Part shown: positions 1 to 6,444 of the stretch, in pieces | Numbering within the stretch: the stretch's first letter is position 1 | Layout of the letters: each line of letters begins with the position of its first letter | Source of the DNA: JAENVU01 sp964639075 | GTDB taxonomy: Bacteria > Actinomycetota > Acidimicrobiia > IMCC26256 > JAENVU01 | Reading direction: 5' to 3' | NCBI GenBank assembly: GCA_964639075.1 | Contig: CAZXCB010000141.1 | Coordinates: forward strand, 1-9,020 | DNA length: 9,020 nt | Notes under the pieces: model-generated | What the model was told of the DNA's origin: nothing | The model's input: the letters and a program-made list of their open reading frames with translations, nothing else | Database searches by the model: none | Position numbers and translations under genes: made by a program

Positions 1-2
1 CC

Positions 3-239
3 GTCTTCCAGCCCGGGTTGCCCCACTGCCGACGGGACGCGCTCATCTTCGATTCGGGGACGCAGCGCTGCGACCGCTGCGGGGATGACCTCGCGGTCAT
101 CTGCCCGATGTGCGGCCTGGGGCGCTCCGCGCTCATCGATACCTGCACCGACTGCGGCCTCGTCCTCAAGGTCAAGCCGCGCGCGGTGGTCGTCCACTCC
201 ACCCCCGGACCCAAGCCCGGTGGCGCGGCCGTCGCCTGA
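3..239 (+). CDS. zinc-ribbon protein, 3' part only
   Basis: The frame is open from the left edge, so the true start lies outside the window; the TTG at 18 is only the first possible start inside it. The visible 78 residues hold three CxxC knuckles (CDRC, CPMC, CTDC), and an HC pair precedes them, which fits a double zinc ribbon. The C-terminal 25 residues are rich in Pro, Gly, Val and Ala and look unstructured. The stop is 51 bases before the ccsA start, on the same strand, so co-transcription is possible. The domain probably binds zinc structurally; partner and role cannot be told from this fragment. Confidence 0.6.
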   Translation, partial: VFQPGLPHCRRDALIFDSGTQRCDRCGDDLAVICPMCGLGRSALIDTCTDCGLVLKVKPRAVVVHSTPGPKPGGAAVA

Positions 240-278
240 CGGCCCGACGCAACCGGACCGGTTCCTCGAGCGTCCGCT

Positions 279-282
279 GAGG
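279..282 (+). promoter_or_regulatory. Shine-Dalgarno of ccsA
   Basis: GAGG sits 8 nt before the ATG at 291 but only 2 nt before the ATG at 285. This spacing favours 291 as the translation start, two codons shorter than the longest reading. Confidence 0.45.
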
Positions 283-290
283 CGATGACG

Positions 291-1241
291 ATGGCCGAAC
301 TCTCCTCGCTCTTCTTCTCCATCGGGGTGATCCTCGTCGCGCTTGGCTTCGCGGCGCACGTGGGCCACGCGGTGATGCTGGCGAACGGGCGGCGCGCCCT
401 TCCGGCGGTGAACGTCGCGACCGGTCTTGCGCGCCAGCCCGCCTATGCCGGCGTCGTCACCGGCTCGTTCGTCACGGCCCAGGAGCGCGCGACCGCCAAC
501 GGCCCCGTCCTGGCGGCGTCGCCCAGCCCGCTGTCGCGCGCCGCCACGTGGCTGACCTATGCGGCGATCGTGGCGCTGGGCGCTTCGTTGCTGCTCCGCG
601 GCATCGTGGTGGGACGTGGTCCGTGGGGGAACATGTACGAGTTCACGGTCGCGTTCTCGTTCTCGATGCTGGCCGGGTACGCCGTGCTCGCGCGGCGGTA
701 CGCCATCCGGGCGATCGGGTTCATCCCGACCGGCGTGGCGCTCATGCTGCTGCTCTATGCCTCGAGCCTCCCCTCCGAGATCTCGCCGCTGGTCCCCGCC
801 CTCCAGAACGCGCCGCTGCTGACGATCCACGTGGGGATGGCGGTCATCTCGTACGGCATCTTCGCGACGTCGTTCGCGGCGGGCGTGGCCTATCTCGTCC
901 AGGGGCCTAAGGACCGGTTCGCCTGGCTGCCGTCGCACAAGGTGCTCGACGAGGTCGCCTATCGCGCGGTGATCATCGGCTTCCCGATCTTCGCGACGAT
1001 GATCATCCTGGGATCCTGGTGGGCATCGATCGCCTGGTCGCGCTACTGGGGCTGGGATCCCAAGGAGACCGCGGCGCTCGTCACGTGGCTGATCTACGCG
1101 GTCTACCTCCACGCGCGCAACCAGCGCTCGTGGGCGGGCCGTCCCGCGGCGCTCCTGCTGGTCGTCGGGTTCGGGATGGTCCTCGTGACCTATTCGGGAT
1201 CGCTCTGGTTCAGCGGCCTCCACGCCTACAGCGGACTCTGA
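291..1241 (+). CDS. ccsA: cytochrome c biogenesis protein CcsA/CcsB (WWD family)
   Basis: This is the polytopic membrane protein of system II cytochrome c maturation (PF01578), which with ResB carries haem across the membrane and presents it to apocytochromes. The protein has many hydrophobic segments. It has the GPWGNMYEF stretch, the haem-binding tryptophan-rich WWD signature near residues 250-260 (WGWDPKETAALVTWLIY), a conserved His in the LLTIHVGMAV helix and another in the C-terminal SGLHAYSGL. Length is about 316 residues, normal for the family. An ATG at 285 is also possible. Databases often label this WWD protein CcsB; in the classic naming it is CcsA (ResC). No ResB or thioredoxin-like partner is visible; it could lie upstream of the window. 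The next gene starts 4 nt after the stop, suggesting an operon. Confidence 0.93.
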   Translation: MAELSSLFFSIGVILVALGFAAHVGHAVMLANGRRALPAVNVATGLARQPAYAGVVTGSFVTAQERATANGPVLAASPSPLSRAATWLTYAAIVALGASLLLRGIVVGRGPWGNMYEFTVAFSFSMLAGYAVLARRYAIRAIGFIPTGVALMLLLYASSLPSEISPLVPALQNAPLLTIHVGMAVISYGIFATSFAAGVAYLVQGPKDRFAWLPSHKVLDEVAYRAVIIGFPIFATMIILGSWWASIAWSRYWGWDPKETAALVTWLIYAVYLHARNQRSWAGRPAALLLVVGFGMVLVTYSGSLWFSGLHAYSGL

Positions 1242-1245
1242 CGCG

Positions 1246-1818
1246 ATGACCCGGCGGGCGGGCTTCGGTGGGGCGCTCGCCATCGTCGCCGCCCTGCTCG
1301 TGGCGGGGTGCGAGCTGCTGTACGGCCTGGCGCCGTACGACCCGACCCTCGATCCCGAGGACTACGCCTTCCCCTCCCCGATCGCCGTGTACCCGTCGGG
1401 TCGCGCGACGGTCGCCATCGATGGCGACACCGCGCTCGTCCTCGAACGGATGACCGCACCGGGTCGCCTCGACGAGACGCTCGGGAGCGACGTCGTCCTG
1501 ACCAACGGCGATGGCTGGTATGTCCGCGTCTCGGGCGCGATGCCAGCGGGCACGATCTACAGCTCGTCCGGCTACGTCACCATCGATCGGGTGTTCGACG
1601 GGAACCACTGGACCACGGCCGATCCGTCACGCTGCATCGTCACGCTCGATCAGATCGACGCGACCGGGCTCCGCGGTTCCGCGTCGTGCAAGGGTTTGCG
1701 CTGGTCCGACACCCTCGGCCCGATCTCGACGTCGTTCGAACCCGCCTACGTCGAGGGGCAGGCGCCCTTCGATGCCGAGATCACCTTCGAGGCGACGACA
1801 GGCCCGAACGCCAGCTAG
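1246..1818 (+). CDS. lipoprotein of unknown function
   Basis: A 190-residue protein beginning with a short basic stretch, a hydrophobic segment (residues 8-20) and the lipobox LVAGC with Cys22, so it should be exported and lipid-anchored outside the membrane. The mature part is rich in beta-forming residues, Asp, Gly and Thr, with two Cys around SRCIVTLD and ASCKGLRW that could form a disulfide. I do not recognise the family. Its ATG comes 4 nt after the ccsA stop, so it is probably translated with ccsA. Whether it has any role in cytochrome maturation or in a redox chain is only a guess from position. Confidence 0.8.
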   Translation: MTRRAGFGGALAIVAALLVAGCELLYGLAPYDPTLDPEDYAFPSPIAVYPSGRATVAIDGDTALVLERMTAPGRLDETLGSDVVLTNGDGWYVRVSGAMPAGTIYSSSGYVTIDRVFDGNHWTTADPSRCIVTLDQIDATGLRGSASCKGLRWSDTLGPISTSFEPAYVEGQAPFDAEITFEATTGPNAS

Positions 1819-1823
1819 GGATC

Positions 1824-1851
1824 TCGGGGGCGTGGCCGCCGCCGCCCCCGA
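1824..1851 (+). terminator. GC-rich stem-loop after lipoprotein gene
   Basis: TCGGGGGCG at 1824-1832 pairs perfectly with CGCCCCCGA at 1843-1851, leaving a 10-nt loop. It begins 6 bases after the stop codon. There is no T-run, so it is not a classic intrinsic terminator; it may instead end or protect the ccsA-lipoprotein transcript. Confidence 0.4.
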
Positions 1852-1864
1852 TCGCCGGGTGATC
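1850..1864. promoter_or_regulatory. candidate operator dyad, copy 1
   Basis: GATCGCCGGGTGATC is an odd-centred inverted repeat around G1857 with one mismatched pair. It shares its right half (CCGGGTGATC) exactly with a second dyad 72 bp downstream. No regulator is assigned. Confidence 0.3.
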
Positions 1865-1921
1865 GAACGGACCGCCGAACCGACCGGCGTCACCCCCGGG
1901 AACCGTCTCCCCGGTCGTCCC

Positions 1922-1936
1922 GGTCACCGGGTGATC
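1922..1936. promoter_or_regulatory. candidate operator dyad, copy 2
   Basis: GGTCACCGGGTGATC is symmetric around G1929; the inner TCACC-G-GGTGA is perfect. The 72 bp centre-to-centre distance from copy 1 is close to seven DNA turns, so both could face the same side of the helix. It lies about 210 bases before the sigma factor start. Confidence 0.3.
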
Positions 1937-2132
1937 ACGGCGACCGCCAGCGACGCGTCGCGTGACCGCCGGCGCGCATTCGTGGCGGTTCCCCGGTCCG
2001 TTGGATCGTGGGGTGACACGCCGACCCATCGACCGACCCGGGAGCGCCGGTCGCTTCCTAGGGCATCCGGTCGATGCGCCCTCCCCCGCCTTAGGCCGAG
2101 CGTGCCTTCCAGTCGGCGCCTGCCGACACGAC

Positions 2133-2137
2133 GGAGG
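2133..2137 (+). promoter_or_regulatory. Shine-Dalgarno of sigma factor gene
   Basis: GGAGG lies 9 nt before the ATG at 2147. It decides the start: the frame is open for hundreds of bases upstream, but only from 2147 does the protein resemble a sigma factor. Confidence 0.7.
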
Positions 2138-2146
2138 CACCACCCG

Positions 2147-2647
2147 ATGGCATCGATCGACGACGAGGTCCTGACCCGTCTGCACCAGGACCACCGGGTC
2201 CGCCTCGAGCGGATCATCACGAACCGACTGCGCGATCCCGAGGCGGCGGCCGACGTCGTCTCGGAGGCGTTCATCCGGCTCCAGGCCAAGCTCGCGGACG
2301 GCTGGGCACCGGATGACGCGGCCGCCTGGCTGACCCGGGTGGCCCTCAACCTCGCCGCGAGCGAAGGACGGCATCGCCAGGTCGTGAGCCGCACCGCGCC
2401 GCGCCTCGTCCAGCCGTGGCGGGCCGAACCCCTCGAGGACGAAGTGATCGGGCGCGATGCGCTCGCCCAGGTGGCCAGGGCGCTCGCGGGACTCTCTCGG
2501 CAGGACCAGCGGCTCGTCATGGCGGCAGCCGGCGGCGCCACGGGCGCGATGCTGGGGGCCAGCCATGGCTGCTCGGCCGGCGATGCTCGCGTTCGACTGC
2601 ACCGGGCGCGCCGGCGATTGCGCGAGGCCGTGGCCGCCGCGGTCTGA
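2147..2647 (+). CDS. ECF-like RNA polymerase sigma factor
   Basis: A 166-residue protein with the two-domain layout of ECF sigma factors. Region 2 covers about residues 8-75: DPEAAADVVSEAFIRLQ matches the helix that binds core polymerase, and AAWLTRVALNLA matches the -10 recognition helix. Region 4 covers about residues 105-165: an LSRQDQRLVM helix, then a helix-turn-helix ending in VRLHRARRRLREAV. The turn segment (GGATGAMLGASHGCSAGD) is Ala/Gly-rich and unlike the usual sEIA...vs pattern, so its promoter specificity may be unusual or weak. No anti-sigma gene follows; the downstream gene is an ATPase regulator. Its stop overlaps an ATG at 2647 (TGATG), but a later start for the ATPase is preferred. 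Confidence 0.82.
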   Translation: MASIDDEVLTRLHQDHRVRLERIITNRLRDPEAAADVVSEAFIRLQAKLADGWAPDDAAAWLTRVALNLAASEGRHRQVVSRTAPRLVQPWRAEPLEDEVIGRDALAQVARALAGLSRQDQRLVMAAAGGATGAMLGASHGCSAGDARVRLHRARRRLREAVAAAV

Positions 2648-2691
2648 TGTCGGCGGTCCGATGGATCACCGCCGCGCCCCCGCAGTCCGTG

Positions 2692-2720
2692 TTCGGAGCC
2701 CGGCGACGGGCGACTATCAT
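2692..2720 (+). promoter_or_regulatory. putative promoter of a leaderless ATPase mRNA
   Basis: TATCAT at 2715-2720 fits a -10 element and ends 7 bases before the ATG at 2728, so transcription would begin at or next to the start codon. A weak -35 candidate, TTCGGA, lies at 2692-2697 with 17-bp spacing. There is no Shine-Dalgarno before 2728. The -10 match is good and the -35 match poor. Confidence 0.4.
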
Positions 2721-2727
2721 CCGCGGG

Positions 2728-5060
2728 ATGCGAGTCGCGGACCCCGGGTTGATCGGACGCGACGAGCCGCTGGCGCGCCTCCGCGCAGCGGCGGAGGACG
2801 CTGCCCGGGGCCTGCCGCGCGCGGTGCTCGTGACCGGCGAGGCGGGCATCGGCAAGACCCGACTCATCGATGCGTTCGTCGGTGAGCTCCGCGCTGCCGG
2901 CTGGCAGGCCGGCACGGGGCACGCGGTCCGGCTCGAAGGCGGCTCACCGCCGTACCTGCCGTTCGTCCAGGTGCTGCAGGACCTCGTGGATGGCATGGAG
3001 CCGGCTCGGCTGCGGGTCACGCTCGGGCCGGCTCGGGACGAACTCTCGGCGCTGCTCCCCGGCCGGGCCCCGGCGAGGTGTGCGGCAAGGGGTGCGGCCT
3101 CGGCGCCCGGCGGTGGGCGGGCGGACCCGCTGCGCCAGGCACGGCTCTTCGAGGCACTGCTCGACGTCGGCGAGCGGATCGCGGCCGATGCGCCGGTGGT
3201 GATCACCATCGAGGACATCCAGTGGGCCGACCCAGCCAGCGCCGACCTGTTGCGCTTCCTCGTGGACCGGGCACGGGTCGGGCGGATCCTGCTGCTGGTC
3301 ACTGCCCGCACCGACGAGGTCGATGCAGCGGGCCGGGTGCGTCGGCTGCTGACCGACCTCGCTCGCCGAGCCGGCACGACCTGGCTGGACCTCGGACCGC
3401 TGGATCGGCCGGCGATCGCGGCGGTCGTGCGCGCCCGGACGGGTGCGCCACCCACCGGCAGCCTCGTCGACGACATCGCGCGGCGGAGCGGCGGGAACCC
3501 GTTGCTCGCGGAAGGCCTCGCGGCGGCGCACATGGACCGGGCGGACCTTCCCACCGGCCTGCGCGAGGCCATGCGCGTTCGGCTCGACGGACTCCCTGCG
3601 GAGACGGCAACCGTCGTCCGGGCGGCGTCGCTGATGCCCGTGGAGATCGATGAGGCGCGCCTTGCGGCCGCGCTGGGGATCCCGCCAGACGCCGTGTCCG
3701 CTGCCGTCCGCGCGGCGATCGATGCCCGGATCCTCGCGCTCCGCGAATCGGGTCGCGGCACGGAGATCGCCTTCCGCAACGAGGTCCTGCGCCAGGTCGT
3801 GCACGACACGCTGCTGCCCGCCGAGCGCCGGGGGCTGCATCGCTCGATCGCGGGCGCCGGGTCCGATGACCCGGGCATCGCGGCCCTTACCCCGGCCGAG
3901 GCGGCCCACCACTGGGTCGCGGCCGGTGACCGCCCGATGGCGTTCGCGGCCGCGCGCGAGGCCCATTCCGTCGCGGTCCGCGTCGCCGCCTTCGACGAGG
4001 CCACGCACTGGGGTCGCGTGGCGCTGGACCTGTGGCCGACCGACGCCGACCCGTCCGACCATGTGGAGCTCCTGCGCTCGGCGGCCGAGGCGGCCACGCT
4101 GACCGGCGACGCGGGGTCGGCCGTCGCGTGGCTGCGCCAAGCGGTCGCGATCGCTGGGGCTGCGCCCGACCCGTCGCTCGCCTTCGAACTCCGCGGCCGA
4201 CTGCGCCTGGCGCTGTTCGCGGCCGGTGAGGTGGACGCGGCGACCGCCGACGCCCAGGCCGCGCTCGATGCCCTGCCCGCCGAACCGCCGAGCGTGGCCC
4301 GAGCCGAGGCCCTGGCCCACCTCGCCGCGCTGTCCCTCGCGCGTCGCGACTGGGAACGTGCCCGAACGCTGGGTGAGGCGGCGGCCACGGCCGCCGACGC
4401 CGTCGGGTCGCGCGCTCGTGTCGCGCTCGCGATGGGCGTCGTCGGACTCGCGCTGGTGGAGCTCGGTGACGAGGAACGCGGCCTCGCGAACGTTCGGCGG
4501 GCGTGGGAAGCGGCCGCCCAGGAAGGCGCCCATGCCCACGACCTGGCCGACCGTCGGTTCATCGGGCTGCTCGCGCGACTCGGTCGGTTCGGGGATGTCG
4601 TGGACGTCGTCCGACGCGAGCGCGCCGTCGCGGCGGCCCACGGCCTGGCGCGCACCCTGGGCCGGACCCTGGATGCGGACGAGGCGGAGGCACTGGTCCA
4701 GCTGGGCCGCTGGACGGAGGCGACATCGATCCTCGACGCGACCCTCGCCGAGGACCCCGACGGCGACGACGCCGATCGATCGCGCGTCGCGGACGCGCGC
4801 CTCCGACTCCGACGCGACGGCCCGGCGACCGCCGAGGCGGCGGTCGCAACCACGGTCGCGGCGAGTGGTGCCGGGATCGCGGCCGACGCCGGCCCGGTAG
4901 GCCCGCGGACCGCCGTCCGCCGGAGCTGGCTCGGGGCCACCGAGGTGGCGGCGGAAGCGGCGATCCTCGCCGGCGATCCCGCTCGCGCCCTGGAGATCCT
5001 GGCCGCGGCCCTCGCCGCCGCGGCGGCCGTCGCCCTGGCGCCCGGTGCGCGCCGGGCCCC
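2728..5060 (+). CDS. AAA_16 ATPase / TPR regulator (MalT-LuxR type), broken at 3' end
   Basis: This is the N-terminal and central part of a large signal-transducing ATPase. LIGRDEPLARL opens an AAA_16 domain (PF13191) at about residue 7; Walker A is GEAGIGKT (37-44); Walker B is VVITIEDIQWADP (157-169) with the usual acidic pair; LLLVTARTDE follows near 188; and SGGNPLLAEGLA (254-265) is the typical motif after the ATPase core. From about residue 400 the chain is Ala/Leu-rich helical repeats, probably TPR-like. Family members usually end in a LuxR helix-turn-helix; none is seen, because the frame breaks between about 5010 and 5070 and the gene is cut near 5270. The start at 2728 is chosen from the family match and the -10 element; an ATG at 2647 overlapping the sigma stop would add 27 residues. 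The end coordinate is approximate. Confidence 0.8.
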
Positions 5061-5270
5061 GATGGACCGAGCGTGGAACCGGGACTCGCGCTCGAACCGG
5101 CCGGTGTCCTTGCGCTCTGGGCCGTCGCCGACCGCGGGTCGGCCGGCCCCGGTGCGACCGCGGGTGAGGTGCTCGAACGGCTCGACGCCCTCATCCCACA
5201 TCCCGTCGGCCCGTTCGGGCGCTATCTCGCGGCGGAACGGGCGCGCGCTACGGGCTCCGCGGCCTCCGAC
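5061..5270 (+). pseudogene. frameshifted continuation of the ATPase/TPR protein
   Basis: From about 5050 the normal-looking protein moves to the frame one base earlier: VEPGLALEPAGVLALWAVAD, then EVLERLDALIPHPVGPFGRYLAAERARATG, both typical of the helical repeats of these regulators. The old frame becomes Arg/Ser-rich nonsense at the same place. This equals one missing base in a GC-rich, Ala-coding tract. It may be a sequencing or assembly error rather than a true mutation. The fragment ends at the proposed genome joint. Confidence 0.6.
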
Positions 5271-5290
5271 GAGCTCGCCGCGTGGGCGAT
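5262..5290. other. probable chimeric joint between two genomes
   Basis: To the left the frame codes for the helical region of the ATPase regulator (RYLAAERARATGSAAS); to the right the same frame codes for a hotdog thioesterase (AWAIIAHLGKFGFAAR). Codon use changes at the same point: Glu is GAA or GAG before and only GAG after; Arg is CGG or CGC before and only CGC after. The exact joint cannot be fixed, because DELAAW would suit either protein. Confidence 0.6.
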
Positions 5291-5552
5291 CATCGCGCAC
5301 CTCGGCAAGTTCGGGTTCGCCGCGCGCTTCGAGCTCGAGCTCAAGAAGCCCGTGCGCATCGGCAAGGAGCTCGAGGGCCGCGCGCGCATCGCCAAGGACG
5401 CGCGCCGCATCGTCGACGTCGAGCTCCGCCTCGTCCAGGACGGCGCCGACGCGGCCACCGGCAAGGCCCGCTTCGTCGTCCTCGACAAGACCGGCGCCGA
5501 GAAGATGCTCGGCGGCCCCTTGCCCGCGGCCTGGTCCCGCTTCGCCCGCTGA
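5271..5552 (+). CDS. PaaI-like hotdog thioesterase, C-terminal part
   Basis: About 93 residues of a 4HBT/hotdog-fold acyl-CoA thioesterase-like protein: DELAAWAIIAHLGKFGFAAR is the central helix entering the first strand, FELELKKPVRIGKELEG and RIVDVELRLVQDG are the core strands, and AATGKARFVVLDKTGAEKML is the last strand and tail. The N-terminal half, including the usual His/Gly substrate loop, is absent; instead the frame runs back into an unrelated ATPase remnant. It probably belongs to a normal gene of about 170-190 codons in the second genome. Substrate unknown. Confidence 0.7.
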   Translation, partial: ELAAWAIIAHLGKFGFAARFELELKKPVRIGKELEGRARIAKDARRIVDVELRLVQDGADAATGKARFVVLDKTGAEKMLGGPLPAAWSRFAR

Positions 5553-5587
5553 GGGTCAATCCAGGTCGAGGCTGCTGCTCCGCGGGC

Positions 5588-5812
5588 TCAGCGCGCACCT
5601 GCGAGCCGGTGGAGGCGCACGAAGCGCGCGCGCACGCGCTCCACCTCACGCGCGTCGGTGGTCTCCCAGCCGAGGGCGATCGCCGTCCGCATCATCACCA
5701 CGGTCTGCTCGACGCGCTCCGCGATCGATCGCTCCCGGTCGGCGACGAGCGAGCGAGCGCGCGCGGCTTCGTGCCCCGCCTTCCACGCTCGCGCGCGCTC
5801 ACGTTCGTCCAC
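5588..5812 (-). CDS. small charged protein of unknown function
   Basis: A 74-residue minus-strand gene starting at GTG (5812) and ending in TGA 35 bases from the convergent thioesterase stop. The protein is rich in Arg, Glu and Ala with a good mix of other residues, and seems almost all helical (ERARAWKAGHEAARARS, then RERSIAERVEQTVVMMRTAI). Codons are typical for this half (GAG, CGC, CTC). No Shine-Dalgarno is clear, so the start is uncertain. No family recognised. It stands divergent to the membrane protein at 5911. Confidence 0.55.
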   Translation of the reverse strand: MDERERARAWKAGHEAARARSLVADRERSIAERVEQTVVMMRTAIALGWETTDAREVERVRARFVRLHRLAGAR

Positions 5813-5910
5813 GTCGCGATCGTAGCAGAGGCCGTGGATCGGCCGCGCGTCCGCGGAGCTCGGGCCGCTCGCGCGTTGCGCGGCGTCGTCGGTCGGCGCA
5901 CACGTAGCCG

Positions 5911-6270
5911 ATGAGCCTCCTCGCGTCGTGGGCCGTCTTGACCTTCTCCATGTTCGCCGCCTCGCGCCTGCTCGACGGCATCGAGATCAAGGGCGGCGCC
6001 GTCGATCACTTCATCGTCTCGGCGGTGTTCGGCGCGCTGAGCTTCTTCGTCGGGTGGCTCGTCTTCCTCGTGCTCGGCGTCGCCTCGCTCGGGCTCGCGT
6101 TCGTCTTCGCGTTCCTCACGCGCTTCGTCGTCGTCGCGATCCTCCTCAAGCTCACCAGCGCGTTCACCAAGCGCCTCGTCGTCAAGAGCTTCGGCAGCGC
6201 CCTCGCCGCCTCGCTCGTCATGGCGATCGTCGGCACGGGCACGGAGTGGGTCATCGACAAGCTGCTCTGA
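5911..6270 (+). CDS. four-helix membrane protein, phage holin 4_2 family-like (PF04020)
   Basis: A 119-residue protein with about four membrane segments (residues 4-20, 33-56, 57-79, 93-108), short loops and a C-terminal IDKLL. The GALSFFVGWLVFLVLGVASLGLAFVFAFLTRFVVV stretch resembles the PF04020 family, often named holin but found widely in chromosomes with no phage near. Nothing else phage-like is in the window, so a lysis role is unlikely. Upstream lies a 98-base gap shared with the divergent small gene; no strong Shine-Dalgarno is seen. Confidence 0.75.
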   Translation: MSLLASWAVLTFSMFAASRLLDGIEIKGGAVDHFIVSAVFGALSFFVGWLVFLVLGVASLGLAFVFAFLTRFVVVAILLKLTSAFTKRLVVKSFGSALAASLVMAIVGTGTEWVIDKLL

Positions 6271-6355
6271 TCGCGCCTCTACGGAACGCGCTGCCCCGCG
6301 ACCCCGTCGATCTCGATCACGTCGCCGGTCGCAGCTTCGATCCTGTCCCGCTCTC

Positions 6356-6380
6356 GCGCGCGGACCCGCGGTCCGCGCGC
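6356..6380. terminator. perfect 11-bp GC-rich hairpin
   Basis: GCGCGCGGACC at 6356-6366 pairs perfectly with GGTCCGCGCGC at 6370-6380 around a CGC loop. It lies 86 bases after the membrane protein stop and 65 bases before the lipoprotein start. No T-run follows on either strand, so it is a possible transcript-end or processing hairpin rather than a standard terminator. Confidence 0.4.
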
Positions 6381-6421
6381 ACCGTCGTTCTCCCACTGCG
6401 TCGAGGCGGCCAGACCCGGTG

Positions 6422-6440
6422 TATCCTCGCCAGCCGAGGG
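6422..6440 (+). promoter_or_regulatory. possible -10 box and Shine-Dalgarno of the repeat lipoprotein gene
   Basis: TATCCT at 6422-6427, preceded directly by TG, is a fair -10 candidate; no -35 match is seen at the usual distance. GAGGG at 6436-6440 is 4 nt from the ATG at 6445, a short but workable ribosome site. If TATCCT is real, the leader would be only about 10 bases. Confidence 0.35.
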
Positions 6441-6444
6441 ACAC

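Larger units (their letters stand above)
1819..2146. other. non-coding stretch between lipoprotein and sigma factor genes
   Basis: These 328 bases have no convincing gene; the open frames here are GC-driven and low in complexity. They hold a stem-loop just after the lipoprotein stop, two similar dyads centred at 1857 and 1929, and the Shine-Dalgarno of the sigma factor. I see no clear -35/-10 pair. Confidence 0.5.

Noticed and set aside
1511..2146. Upstream extension of the sigma factor frame into the lipoprotein gene
   Set aside because: The extension is Arg/Pro/Ser-rich and overlaps a real gene; a strong Shine-Dalgarno marks 2147 as the start.
3197..3206. GGTGATCACC palindrome as an additional operator
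   Set aside because: It lies inside the Walker B coding region (VVITI), where codon choice explains it.
2517..5300. A 927-residue minus-strand open frame opposite the ATPase
   Set aside because: It is made of Ser/Ala/Arg low-complexity sequence; the plus strand has Walker motifs and clear family features.
5076..5907. Continuation of the original ATPase frame to 5907
   Set aside because: After about 5060 the frame gives Ser/Arg/Pro-rich nonsense and runs through the thioesterase and the small minus-strand gene; it stays open only because of GC content.
5911..6270. Prophage remnant because of the holin-like protein
   Set aside because: PF04020-like proteins are common in chromosomes; no integrase, capsid, lysin or attachment repeats are nearby.
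6279..6440. Possible minus-strand gene in the gap before the lipoprotein (ending GDVIEIDGVAGQRVP)
   Set aside because: The short end looks protein-like, but there is no good start or ribosome site, and the frame runs into the reverse of the lipoprotein gene. Left unannotated.
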